A stretch of 40,357 nucleotides of DNA. It comes from Streptomyces sp. H27-H1 (GTDB taxonomy: Bacteria > Actinomycetota > Actinomycetes > Streptomycetales > Streptomycetaceae). Below, one piece after another: positions 8,568 to 17,107 of the stretch. Location: contig NZ_JAPNLJ010000057.1 in the NCBI RefSeq assembly GCF_026627445.1, positions 1 through 40,357 of the forward strand, in the 5' to 3' direction. The notes under the pieces were generated by a model. It was not told where the DNA came from. It saw only the letters and a list, made by a program, of their open reading frames with translations, and did no database searches. The number at the start of each line of letters is the position of its first letter. Position 1 is the stretch's first letter. A program made the translations under genes and the position numbers.

Positions 8568-8825
8568 CGTAGGGTTCGAGTGGGAAGGACATGATCTCGG
8601 CCACACGCGCCGCGGTCCGTCAGGGGTGCGAAGCCAAGGGGGCCGCAACCGCGGTGCCTCCTGCCCGAACCGAGTTTGTTTCCCGCCATTCCAGGTGGTG
8701 AAACCCGCCGTTCGATGTGACCTGCGCGACGTAAGTCCCGTCCGGTCTGCATCCAACGGTCCGGGAGGCGTAGCCTTTATTCCCGCTGTCCATACCTTGT
8801 GAAGCGGAAGAGGGCGGTTGCCGCC

Positions 8826-11800
8826 GTGTCGTCACAGTCCCCCAGTAACTCGACCACCAAGACCGAAGCAGGAGAGGGCGGGAAGAACCCCTCACCCGGC
8901 TTCGGAGCCAACGAGTGGCTCGTCGACGAGATCTATCAGCAGTACCTCCAGGACCCGAACTCGGTCGACCGGGCCTGGTGGGACTTCTTCGCCGACTACA
9001 AGCCGGGGGGCGCTGTCGCTCCGGTGAAGGCGGACAAGCCCACGGACCGGTCCGCTCCCCCTGCCGCGACGACGACGGACGGCGCCTCCGCACAGGCCGC
9101 CGCCCCCGTCACCGCCGTGGCTCCACAGGCGCCCGACGCCGCCGCCACGGGGACGGCGAGCTCCACGCCTGCCACCCCCGGCGCCGCGACCACGACGCCG
9201 GTGTCAGCACCTGCCCCTGTACCTGCCACCCCCTCTGGTGCCCCTGCTGTGACTGTCACCTCCCAGGCCCCGGCCGCCGCACCGGCCGCACCTCCCGCCG
9301 TGAGCGTCGGCTCCACCGGAGCGGCTCACGCCGCGCCCGCTACCGGGGCTGCGGCTCCTGCCGCCGCTCCCTCCTCCGTAGCCCCCCAGAAGGCCGCGCC
9401 CCCCATCGAGGCCCCCTCGGGCCCCGAAATGGTGACGCTCCGCGGCCCGGCGGCTGCCGTGGTCAAGAACATGAACGCCTCGCTGGAAGTGCCGACGGCA
9501 ACCTCCGTCCGCGCCGTCCCGGTGAAGCTGCTGTTCGACAACCGCATCGTCATCAACAACCACCTGAAGCGCGCCCGGGGCGGGAAGATCTCCTTCACCC
9601 ACCTCATCGGCTACGCGATGGTGCAGGCCATCAAGGCCATGCCGTCGATGAACTACTCCTTCGCGGAGAAGGACGGCAAGCCGACGCTGGTCAAGCCGGA
9701 GCACATCAACTTCGGCCTCGCCATCGACCTGGTGAAGCCCAACGGCGACCGCCAGCTCGTGGTCGCCGGCATCAAGAAGGCCGAGACCCTCAACTTCTTC
9801 GAGTTCTGGCAGGCCTACGAGGACATCGTCCGCCGGGCCCGCATCGGCAAGCTGACGATGGACGACTTCACCGGCGTGACGGTCTCCCTGACCAACCCCG
9901 GCGGCCTGGGCACCGTGCACTCCGTGCCCCGCCTGATGCCCGGACAGTCGGTCATCATGGGCGTCGGCTCCATGGACTACCCGGCGGAGTTCCAGGGCAC
10001 CTCGCAGGACACCCTGAACAAGCTGGCCATCTCCAAGGTCATGACCCTCACGTCCACCTACGACCACCGGGTCATCCAGGGCGCCGCCTCCGGCGAGTTC
10101 CTGCGCGTCGTCGCGAACATGCTGCTCGGCGAGAGCGGCTTCTACGACGACGTCTTCGAGGCGCTGCGCATCCCGTACGAGCCGGTCCGCTGGCTCCGGG
10201 ACATCGACGCCTCGCACGACGACGACGTCACGAAGGCCGCCCGCGTCTTCGAGCTGATCCACTCCTACCGGGTCCGCGGCCACGTCATGGCCGACACCGA
10301 CCCGCTGGAGTACAAGCAGCGCAAGCACCCCGACCTCGACATCACCGAGCACGGCCTCACCCTGTGGGACCTTGAGCGCGAGTTCGCGGTCGGCGGCTTC
10401 TCCGGCAAGTCGATGATGAAGCTCCGCGACATCCTCGGCGTGCTGCGCGACTCGTACTGCCGCACCACCGGCGTCGAGTTCATGCACATCCAGGACCCGA
10501 AGCAGCGCCGCTGGATCCAGGACCGCATCGAGCGCCCGCACTCCAAGCCGGAGCGCGAGGAGCAGCTGCGGATCCTGCGCCGGCTGAACGCGGCGGAGGC
10601 CTTCGAGACCTTCCTGCAGACGAAGTACGTCGGCCAGAAGCGCTTCTCCCTGGAGGGCGGCGAGTCCGTCATCCCGCTGCTCGACGCCGTCATCGACTCG
10701 GCCGCCGAGGCCCGACTCGAAGAGGTCGCGATCGGCATGGCCCACCGCGGCCGCCTGAACGTCCTCGCGAACATCGTCGGCAAGTCGTACGCGCAGATCT
10801 TCCGCGAGTTCGAGGGCAACCTCGACCCGAAGTCCATGCACGGCTCCGGCGACGTCAAGTACCACCTGGGCGCCAACGGCACCTTCACCGGCCTGGACGG
10901 CGAGCAGATCAAGGTCTCGCTCGTCGCCAACCCCTCGCACCTGGAGGCGGTGGACCCGGTCCTGGAGGGCGTCGTCCGCGCCAAGCAGGACATCATCAAC
11001 AAGGGCGGCACGGACTTCACGGTCCTGCCCGTCGCCCTGCACGGCGACGCGGCCTTCGCGGGCCAGGGTGTGGTCGCCGAGACGCTGAACATGTCGCAGC
11101 TGCGCGGCTACCGCACCGGCGGCACCGTGCACGTGGTCATCAACAACCAGGTCGGCTTCACCGCCGCCCCGGAGTCCTCGCGTTCCTCGATGTACGCGAC
11201 CGACGTGGCCCGCATGATCGAGGCGCCGATCTTCCACGTGAACGGCGACGACCCGGAGGCCGTGGTCCGCATCGCGCGGCTCGCCTTCGAGTTCCGTCAG
11301 GCGTTCAACAAGGACGTGGTCATCGACCTCATCTGCTACCGCCGCCGCGGCCACAACGAGTCCGACAACCCGGCGTTCACCCAGCCGCTGATGTACGACC
11401 TGATCGACAAGAAGCGCTCGGTGCGCAAGCTGTACACCGAGTCCCTCATCGGTCGCGGCGACATCACCCTGGAAGAGGCGGAGCAGGCGCTCCAGGACTT
11501 CCAGGGCCAGCTGGAGAAGGTCTTCGCGGAGGTCCGCGAGGCCGCCACGCAGCCCGCGGCCGCCCCGGTGGCGCCCGCGCAGGTCGCGCAGGAGTTCCCG
11601 GTCGCCGTGGACACCGCGATCTCCCAGGAGGTCGTCAAGCGGATCGCCGAGGCCCAGGTCAACATCCCGGACACGGTCACCGTCCACCCGCGTCTGATGC
11701 CGCAGCTGCAGCGCCGCGCGGCGATGATCGACGACGGCACCATCGACTGGGGCATGGGCGAGACCCTCGCCTTCGGCTCGCTGCTGATGGAGGGCACCCC

Positions 11801-12806
11801 GGTCCGGCTGTCCGGCCAGGACTCCCGCCGCGGCACGTTCGGCCAGCGCCACGCGGTCCTCATCGACCGGGAGACGGGCGAGGACTACACGCCCCTGCTC
11901 TACCTGTCGGACGAGCAGGCCCGCTACAACGTCTACGACTCGCTGCTCTCCGAGTACGCGGCCATGGGCTTCGAGTACGGCTACTCGCTGGCCCGCCCGG
12001 ACGCGCTGGTCCTCTGGGAGGCCCAGTTCGGTGACTTCGTCAACGGCGCGCAGACCGTCGTCGACGAGTTCATCTCCTCCGCCGAGCAGAAGTGGGGCCA
12101 GACGTCCGGCGTCACGCTCCTCCTCCCGCACGGCTACGAGGGCCAGGGCCCGGACCACTCCTCCGCCCGCCCGGAGCGCTTCCTGCAGATGTGCGCGCAG
12201 GACAACATGACGGTGGCCATGCCCACGCTCCCGTCGAACTACTTCCACCTGCTGCGCTGGCAGGTCCACAACCCGCACCACAAGCCGCTCATCGTCTTCA
12301 CCCCGAAGTCGATGCTGCGTCTGAAGGCGGCGGCGTCGAAGGCGGAGGAGTTCACGACCGGTGCGTTCCGTCCGGTCATCGGCGACACGCGCGTCTCCTC
12401 CGGAGCCGGTGACCCGAACGAGATCCGCAAGGTGGTCTTCTGCGCGGGCAAGGTCTACTACGACCTGGAAGCCGAGCGCGAGAAGCGCGGTACCACCGAC
12501 ACGGCGATCATCCGCATCGAGCGCCTCTACCCCCTCCCGGGTGCCGAACTCCAGGCGGAGATCGCCAAGTTCCCGAACGCGGCGAAGTACATCTGGGCCC
12601 AGGAAGAGCCGGCGAACCAGGGTGCGTGGCCGTTCATCGCGCTGAACCTGATCGACCACCTCGACCTGGCGGTCGGCGCGGACATCCCGGCCGGCGAGCG
12701 CCTGCGCCGCATCTCCCGCCCGCACGGCTCCTCGCCCGCGGTCGGCTCGGCCAAGCGCCACCAGGCAGAGCAGCAGCTCCTCCTGAACGAGGTCTTCGAG
12801 GCATAA
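8826..12806 (+). CDS. kgd: Multifunctional 2-oxoglutarate dehydrogenase E1/E2 (2-oxoglutarate decarboxylase)
   Basis: 1326 residues from the GTG at 8826, matching the usual N-terminus with NEWLVDEIYQQYLQDP and DRAWWDFFADY. Order: SucA-type N-terminal helix (about 20-60); long Ala/Pro/Thr linker (about 65-205); E2 succinyltransferase core (about 215-450) with catalytic TYDHRVIQGA, His414; E1 domain with ThDP-dependent MAHRGRLNVLANI, GDAAFAGQGV and INNQVGFT; and the C-terminal transketolase-like domain. There is no lipoyl domain, as in the Mycobacterium/Corynebacterium Kgd/OdhA enzymes, which borrow lipoyl and E3 from the pyruvate complex. It converts 2-oxoglutarate to succinyl-CoA in the TCA cycle. 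In those genera the FHA protein GarA/OdhI inhibits it; no such gene lies in this window. A terminator follows. Confidence 0.97.
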   Translation: MSSQSPSNSTTKTEAGEGGKNPSPGFGANEWLVDEIYQQYLQDPNSVDRAWWDFFADYKPGGAVAPVKADKPTDRSAPPAATTTDGASAQAAAPVTAVAPQAPDAAATGTASSTPATPGAATTTPVSAPAPVPATPSGAPAVTVTSQAPAAAPAAPPAVSVGSTGAAHAAPATGAAAPAAAPSSVAPQKAAPPIEAPSGPEMVTLRGPAAAVVKNMNASLEVPTATSVRAVPVKLLFDNRIVINNHLKRARGGKISFTHLIGYAMVQAIKAMPSMNYSFAEKDGKPTLVKPEHINFGLAIDLVKPNGDRQLVVAGIKKAETLNFFEFWQAYEDIVRRARIGKLTMDDFTGVTVSLTNPGGLGTVHSVPRLMPGQSVIMGVGSMDYPAEFQGTSQDTLNKLAISKVMTLTSTYDHRVIQGAASGEFLRVVANMLLGESGFYDDVFEALRIPYEPVRWLRDIDASHDDDVTKAARVFELIHSYRVRGHVMADTDPLEYKQRKHPDLDITEHGLTLWDLEREFAVGGFSGKSMMKLRDILGVLRDSYCRTTGVEFMHIQDPKQRRWIQDRIERPHSKPEREEQLRILRRLNAAEAFETFLQTKYVGQKRFSLEGGESVIPLLDAVIDSAAEARLEEVAIGMAHRGRLNVLANIVGKSYAQIFREFEGNLDPKSMHGSGDVKYHLGANGTFTGLDGEQIKVSLVANPSHLEAVDPVLEGVVRAKQDIINKGGTDFTVLPVALHGDAAFAGQGVVAETLNMSQLRGYRTGGTVHVVINNQVGFTAAPESSRSSMYATDVARMIEAPIFHVNGDDPEAVVRIARLAFEFRQAFNKDVVIDLICYRRRGHNESDNPAFTQPLMYDLIDKKRSVRKLYTESLIGRGDITLEEAEQALQDFQGQLEKVFAEVREAATQPAAAPVAPAQVAQEFPVAVDTAISQEVVKRIAEAQVNIPDTVTVHPRLMPQLQRRAAMIDDGTIDWGMGETLAFGSLLMEGTPVRLSGQDSRRGTFGQRHAVLIDRETGEDYTPLLYLSDEQARYNVYDSLLSEYAAMGFEYGYSLARPDALVLWEAQFGDFVNGAQTVVDEFISSAEQKWGQTSGVTLLLPHGYEGQGPDHSSARPERFLQMCAQDNMTVAMPTLPSNYFHLLRWQVHNPHHKPLIVFTPKSMLRLKAAASKAEEFTTGAFRPVIGDTRVSSGAGDPNEIRKVVFCAGKVYYDLEAEREKRGTTDTAIIRIERLYPLPGAELQAEIAKFPNAAKYIWAQEEPANQGAWPFIALNLIDHLDLAVGADIPAGERLRRISRPHGSSPAVGSAKRHQAEQQLLLNEVFEA

Positions 12807-12820
12807 CCCTCACCCGACCA

Positions 12821-12858
12821 CCGGAAGGCCCGACCCCCTGAGGGGCCGGGCCTTCCGG
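12821..12858 (+). terminator. Terminator of kgd
   Basis: A 17-bp stem with one mismatch (12821-12837 with 12842-12858) and a 4-nt loop, 15 bases after the kgd stop. It sits between convergent genes and may work in both directions. Confidence 0.88.
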
Positions 12859-12954
12859 CCGTCCGGATCCCTTCTCATCCGTCCGGCTGGTCCAGCCCCG
12901 CCGGCATGCATCCAGGGGCAGGGGGCTTCGCCCCGCGCAGCGGCTCCCCGGGCG

Positions 12955-14181
12955 TCAGCCGGATGTGAACGCAGCCAGCTCCGGGTGCGCCGCACACCAC
13001 CCGGCCCGCTCCTGTTCCACCACCGCCCGGGCCACCGCATACCGCCCCCGGGGTGACGGCAGCCCGTCCATCCCCCGCTCGGCCCCCACCATCGCCTCCA
13101 CGAACACCCGCCCCCCAACGGTGAGTTCCGGGCACCCGGCGAGTACCGGCAACACCGCCGCCACCTGCGCCCGCACCCGCGCGTACTGTGCCCAAGCCCC
13201 CCTGGCCCCGTAGAGCGCCGCACGCTGCCAGTAGCCCGCCAGCCCGAGATGCGCGTAAGCGCCCCGCAGGAGCCCCTCCAGCGGCCGCGGATCGGCACGC
13301 CAGGGCGCCCAGTACCGCGCGGAGCGGTCGGCGGTGTGCAGCTCGAGCACCTCCGTGAGGGCGGCCAGCTTCCCGTGCTGCACCTCGTACACGAGGGTCG
13401 CGGCCAGCGTGGGCGGCGGCTGCGCCCGCGCCAGTACGGAGCCCACCGCCGCGGGCAGGGCCGCGCCGTGGGAACGGGAGCTGCCGGACAGCGGGACCAC
13501 GCAGCGCAGCAGCAGTCCGGCCTCCTCGGCGCGGGCGGTGTCGTAGCGCCGTAGCAGCGTGAGGGCTCCGGACCACTGGGTGTCCCAGCGCTTGTGCCCC
13601 TTGGGGGTGAGCCGGCGGGCGGCGGGCACGGCTCCCGGGGCGCGGTACGGGTCGAGGTCGTCGAGCGCGGTCCGTCCGTCGGGCAGTGCGTGCAGGGCCA
13701 GCGCGTCGGGGTCGTCGGGGTCCCAGGAGCCCTCGGTCAGGGCGAGCGGGCCCGGCCGGGCGGGGCGCAGCAGTCCGAGGGTGGGCAGGACCAGGCGGCC
13801 GTGCCCGGGCCGCAGCGTGATCTTGAAGGTGATCCCGGCGCGCAGCGCGGCCGCGGCGGCGAGCGCCCCGAGGTGTCCGAGGTCGGCGGGCGGCCCGTCC
13901 CGCGTGCGCAGCCGGCTCAGCGTCTCCTCGGCCCACACCCCGGTGGCCGGATAGTGCACCACGTCGCCCACCGCGCGGGGGTCGCGGCGCCCGGCCTCCC
14001 GCAGCAGGGCCCAGTGCTCGGCCGCCTCCCCGGCGCGGGCGCCCCGCAGTTCCCCGAGTTCGCGCAGCAGCCGTAGCCGCCGGTCCCGCCGTACGCCGCG
14101 CACCAGCGCGGTCCCCTCGGCGGACGGCTCGGTGGAGCCGAGCGCCCGCAGCACTTCGTCGCTCGGCTCCGGGTGATCCAT
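12955..14181 (-). CDS. HEXXH-motif-family protein (aKG-HExxH peptide hydroxylase-like) with degenerate metal site
   Basis: 408 residues from the ATG at 14181, which has GGGAGG six bases upstream. N-terminal helical region, then the family core: ATLVYEVQHGKLAAL, later YWAPWRADPRPLEGLLRGAYAHLG and YWQRAALYG. These match the HEXXH-motif domain family now described as 2-oxoglutarate-dependent peptide beta-hydroxylases, found in some FxSxx RiPP clusters and alone in Streptomyces genomes. Here the first His of HExxH is Tyr265 (TAC), while Glu266 and His269 remain. No FxSxx precursor or radical SAM gene lies nearby. Hydroxylase activity is therefore doubtful. It is convergent with kgd and divergent from the small gene at 14323. 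Confidence 0.7.
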   Translation of the reverse strand: MDHPEPSDEVLRALGSTEPSAEGTALVRGVRRDRRLRLLRELGELRGARAGEAAEHWALLREAGRRDPRAVGDVVHYPATGVWAEETLSRLRTRDGPPADLGHLGALAAAAALRAGITFKITLRPGHGRLVLPTLGLLRPARPGPLALTEGSWDPDDPDALALHALPDGRTALDDLDPYRAPGAVPAARRLTPKGHKRWDTQWSGALTLLRRYDTARAEEAGLLLRCVVPLSGSSRSHGAALPAAVGSVLARAQPPPTLAATLVYEVQHGKLAALTEVLELHTADRSARYWAPWRADPRPLEGLLRGAYAHLGLAGYWQRAALYGARGAWAQYARVRAQVAAVLPVLAGCPELTVGGRVFVEAMVGAERGMDGLPSPRGRYAVARAVVEQERAGWCAAHPELAAFTSG

Positions 14182-14322
14182 GCGTGCCTCCCGCCGCGGA
14201 CGCTCCATCCCTGCCCTGGGGACGGGCTCCGCGAACGCCGGAAAGCGGTCAGGTCCGGCCCCGGAGGGCAGGCGGATTATCCTGACGGGACACACCCGAC
14301 CGACCACCGCACGGAGCCCGAC

Positions 14323-14508
14323 TTGTACTTCACCGATCGCGGCATCGAGGAGCTGGAGAAGCGGCGCGGCCAGGAGGAGGTCACCTTCGAGTGGCTCGCC
14401 GAGCAGCTGCGCAGCTTCGTCGACCTGAACCCGGACTTCGAGGTCCCGGTGGAACGCCTCGCCACCTGGCTGGCCCGCCTGGACGACGAGGACGACGAGG
14501 ACGAGTAG
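14323..14508 (+). CDS. Small acidic conserved actinobacterial protein (DUF6104-like)
   Basis: 61 residues from the TTG at 14323, with ACGGAG six bases upstream. The sequence begins MYFTDRGIEELEKRRGQEEV, then EWLAEQLRSFVDLNPDFEVPVERLATWLARL, and ends in an Asp/Glu run. I recognise it as a short conserved Streptomyces protein of the DUF6104 type, with no known function. It is all-helical in appearance, has no signal peptide, and the acidic tail suggests a protein-binding role (inference). It diverges from the HEXXH-family gene and converges on sodN, with a shared terminator between. Confidence 0.75.
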   Translation: MYFTDRGIEELEKRRGQEEVTFEWLAEQLRSFVDLNPDFEVPVERLATWLARLDDEDDEDE

Positions 14509-14558
14509 GGCGCTCGGCGCACGCGGGCCGGGCAGGCCGCACGGGCCGCGTACATGCC

Positions 14559-14594
14559 GAAGGGGCCCGGCCGCAGGTGCGGTCGGGCCCCTTC
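14559..14594. terminator. Bidirectional terminator between the DUF6104-like gene and sodN
   Basis: A 16-bp stem (14559-14574 with 14579-14594) with one G-T pair and a 4-nt loop, lying between the two convergent stop codons. Confidence 0.85.
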
Positions 14595-14637
14595 GTCATC
14601 GTCCCTCGGGACAAGGCCGATCAGGCGCGGGGCCGGA

Positions 14638-15033
14638 TCAGGCGGCCTTGGTCTCCCAGAAAACGCGGTCGATCTCGGCGATGAGCTCCAGCGCCTTGGC
14701 GCCGGTCGCCGGGTCGTTCGACGCCTTGGCGGCCGAGAGGGCCTTCAGGGTGTCGTTGACCAGGGTGTGCAGCTGCGGGTACTTCTCGAAGTGCGGCGGC
14801 TTGAAGTAGTCGCTCCACAGCACGGAGACGTGGTGCTTCGCGAGCTCGGCGCGCTGCTCCTTGATGGTGATGGCGCGCGCGCGGAAGTCGGCGTCGTCGT
14901 TGGCCTGGTACTTCTCCTGCACGGCCTTGACGGACTCGGCCTCGATGCGGGCCTGGGCAGGGTCGTACACGCCGCACGGAAGATCGCAGTGGGCGGAGAC
15001 CTTCGCCTTGGGGGCGAAGAGGCGGGAAAGCAT
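14638..15033 (-). CDS. sodN: Nickel superoxide dismutase
   Basis: 131 residues, the usual NiSOD precursor length. A 14-residue propeptide (MLSRLFAPKAKVSA) is followed by the nickel hook HCDLPCGVY: His15 becomes the N-terminal ligand, Cys16 and Cys20 the thiolates. The helical core (AELAKHHVSVLWSDYFKPPH) and the C-terminal end FWETKAA match the family closely. GAGGAGG lies about nine bases before the ATG at 15033. The enzyme forms a hexamer that removes cytoplasmic superoxide and needs proteolytic removal of the propeptide, supplied by the divergent sodX. In S. coelicolor sodN is expressed when nickel is present; I could not identify a Nur box here with confidence. Confidence 0.98.
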   Translation of the reverse strand: MLSRLFAPKAKVSAHCDLPCGVYDPAQARIEAESVKAVQEKYQANDDADFRARAITIKEQRAELAKHHVSVLWSDYFKPPHFEKYPQLHTLVNDTLKALSAAKASNDPATGAKALELIAEIDRVFWETKAA

Positions 15034-15226
15034 GGAGTTTGTCCTCCTCGTGATCGTCTTCTCAAGGGGGAGATTACTCCGTGAGAACGGCGATTTCGCG
15101 GGCGCCCCCGTCCGGTTGGGACAAAAGTCCAGGCGAGTGCCCGGGCCGGTGACCGAATGTACGGAAGAGTGCGGCAGCATGCGGGGTGGCACGAAGACCG
15201 GATGGGCGCTGGTGAGGAGGTCACGG

Positions 15227-15694
15227 ATGGCGGGGAGCACGCGCTCGCGCGGCCGGACGCGGGAGTGGACGTCGCCGTTGAAGCAGATCGGCACCGTCGA
15301 GGTGATGGGCCCTTCGATGGCGCCGACGCTGGAGAACGGGGACCAGCTGCTGGTCCGCTACGGGGCACCCGTGCGGCCGGGTCACATCGTGGTGCTGCGC
15401 CACCCGTTCCAGCAGGACCTGCTGGTGGTCAAGCGGGCGGCGGAGCGGCGGCCGGGCGGCTGGTGGGTGCTGGGCGACAACCCGTACAACGAGACGGGCG
15501 ACAGCACGGACTACGGGACGGTCCCCGACGAGCTGGTGCTGGCGACCGCCGTGCTGCGCTTTCGGCCGCGTCCCCGGCCGGAGCACGCGGCGCGGGGTCA
15601 GCGCTCGCTGAGGGCGCGGCTCTCCTGGGCCTCCTCGGCGCTCCGTCCGTTGCGGGCGGACTCCTCGGCCTCCAGCCGCTTGCGGGCGCGGTAG
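15227..15694 (+). CDS. sodX: Nickel-type superoxide dismutase maturation protease
   Basis: 155 residues from the ATG at 15227, six bases after a perfect AGGAGG. It is an S26 signal-peptidase-like fold: EVMGPSMAPTLENGD holds catalytic Ser30, LLVVKRA holds Lys69, and WWVLGDNPYNETGDSTDYG is the conserved box E. It is predicted to remove the SodN propeptide to expose His15, and it diverges from sodN. The last 32 or so residues (after RPEHAARG) are basic and low in similarity to other SodX. They overlap the 3' end of the convergent CGNR gene by 97 bases, so the extra tail may be a by-product of that overlap. Confidence 0.93.
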   Translation: MAGSTRSRGRTREWTSPLKQIGTVEVMGPSMAPTLENGDQLLVRYGAPVRPGHIVVLRHPFQQDLLVVKRAAERRPGGWWVLGDNPYNETGDSTDYGTVPDELVLATAVLRFRPRPRPEHAARGQRSLRARLSWASSALRPLRADSSASSRLRAR

Positions 15695-16227
15695 GCGGCG
15701 ACGTTGGCGCGCGTGGCGCACCGGTCGGAGCAGTAGCGCCGGGAGCGGTTGGTGGAGGTGTCGAGGTAGGCGTTGCGGCAGGGCGGGGCCTGGCACAGGC
15801 CGAGCCGGTCCGGGCCGTGCTCGGTGAGGTGGAAGGCCAGCCCGAAGCAGGCGATCGCGGCGTAGCCGGCGGAGGCGTTGGAGGGGTGGTCGGCCAGGTG
15901 GATGTGCCAGTTCGGGCCGCCCTTCTCGCCGATCGTCTCGTGTCCTGAGACCTGGGGGCTGACCGGGAACTCCATGAGCAGGGAGTTCAGCAGGTCGACG
16001 GCGAGTACGTGGTCCCCGCTGTCGGCGGCCTCGAAGACGCCGCGCAGCCGGCCGCGGACGTTGCGGAAGCGGGTGACGTCACCGTCCGTGACCCGGCGGG
16101 CCATCTGCACGCTGGCGCCGAAGAGCTCGCGCACGGCGTCCACGGAGGTCAGCGAGTCCTTGTTGCGGGCCGGCTCCTCGGTGTTGACCAGGCGCACGGC
16201 ATGGTCCGAGTAATGGGCCAGTTCCAC
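15598..16227 (-). CDS. CGNR-type zinc-finger (ABATE domain) putative transcriptional regulator
   Basis: 209 residues from a GTG at 16227, with AAGGA upstream. The N-terminal ABATE-like region begins ELAHYSDHAVRLVNTEEP. The C-terminal zinc finger is RLGLCQAPPCRNAYLDTSTN, then RSRRYCSDRCATRANVAAYRARKR, with Cys145, Cys150, Cys166 and Cys170 as ligands. The signature reads CATR where most relatives have CGNR. A charged tail of about 25 residues follows. It is predicted to be a DNA-binding regulator of unknown target. It is divergent from the methyltransferase gene and its end overlaps sodX. Confidence 0.88.
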   Translation of the reverse strand: MELAHYSDHAVRLVNTEEPARNKDSLTSVDAVRELFGASVQMARRVTDGDVTRFRNVRGRLRGVFEAADSGDHVLAVDLLNSLLMEFPVSPQVSGHETIGEKGGPNWHIHLADHPSNASAGYAAIACFGLAFHLTEHGPDRLGLCQAPPCRNAYLDTSTNRSRRYCSDRCATRANVAAYRARKRLEAEESARNGRSAEEAQESRALSER

Positions 16228-16306
16228 TTGTAGTCCTTACGGCTGCGGATTAGTGTCTCCGGTAACGGCTGAGACATCTTCGAGGGTATTACGCGTGGAG
16301 GATTTC

Positions 16307-17065
16307 GTGGCGGATACGGCACTTACCGACTGGCAGGCCTGGCAGGACAGCTGGGACCGGCAGCAGGAGTTGTACATGCCCGACCGCGAGGAGCGGTTCG
16401 GGGTGATGCTGGACATGGTGGAGGCGCTGGTCGGCACCGCCCCCCGGGTGCTCGATCTGGCGTGCGGTACCGGAAGTATCACGGACCGCGTCCTCAAGAG
16501 GTTCCCGGAGTCCACCAGTACGGGAGTCGATCTGGACGCCGCACTGTTGACGATCGCCCGGGGCCATTTCGCGGGCGACTCCCGCGTCACCTTCGTGACC
16601 GCCGACCTCAAGGACCCCGACTGGCGCGCCGCCCTGCCCCACGGCTCCTACGACGCGATTTTGACGGCCACCGCCCTGCACTGGCTGCCCAGCGAGGAAC
16701 TGGCCGTCCTCTACGGGCAGCTCGCGCCCCTGGTGCGCGTCGGCGGGGTGTTCATGAACGCCGACCACATGCCCGACCCCGCCACCCCGCGGATCAACGC
16801 CGCCGAGCGCGCCCACCGGCACGGCGGCATGGACCGGGCGAAGGCGGCCGGGACGCCGGACTGGCGCGAGTGGTGGGAGCTCGCGGCCGCCGACCCGGCG
16901 CTCGCCGAGCCGACGAAGGCCCGTTTCGAGATCTACGGGGAGCACGCCGACGGCGACACCCCGCCCGATTCCTGGCACGCGGACACGCTGCGCGGTGCCG
17001 GTTTCGCGGAGGCCCGCACGGTCTGGCGCTCCCCCTCCGACGGGCTGGTGCTGGCCCTGAAGTAG
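16307..17065 (+). CDS. Class I SAM-dependent methyltransferase
   Basis: 252 residues from the GTG at 16307, which follows GGAGG by five bases; an earlier GTG at 16292 is less well placed. Motif I is VLDLACGTGS, the acidic end of strand 2 is GVDLD, and motif IV region is GSYDAILTATALHWL. The fold is the Methyltransf_11/25 type, with a C-terminal SWHADTLRGAGF segment common in small-molecule methyltransferases. No neighbouring pathway identifies the substrate. It converges on the ABC transporter operon. Confidence 0.9.
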   Translation: MADTALTDWQAWQDSWDRQQELYMPDREERFGVMLDMVEALVGTAPRVLDLACGTGSITDRVLKRFPESTSTGVDLDAALLTIARGHFAGDSRVTFVTADLKDPDWRAALPHGSYDAILTATALHWLPSEELAVLYGQLAPLVRVGGVFMNADHMPDPATPRINAAERAHRHGGMDRAKAAGTPDWREWWELAAADPALAEPTKARFEIYGEHADGDTPPDSWHADTLRGAGFAEARTVWRSPSDGLVLALK

Positions 17066-17107
17066 GCCCCGGCCGGCAGCACGGGCCACGGAACGCGCGG
17101 CCGCGCC

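Noticed and set aside
9204..12761. Antisense open frame of 1185 codons inside kgd
   Set aside because: It mirrors kgd codons, is full of Val-Asp-Gly-Arg low-complexity text, and has no ribosome site or domain.
12955..14508. FxSxx-type RiPP cluster
   Set aside because: An HEXXH-family protein is present, but there is no precursor ending in FxSxx, no radical SAM gene, and its own metal site is incomplete. The neighbouring 61-residue protein has an acidic, not FxSxx, end.
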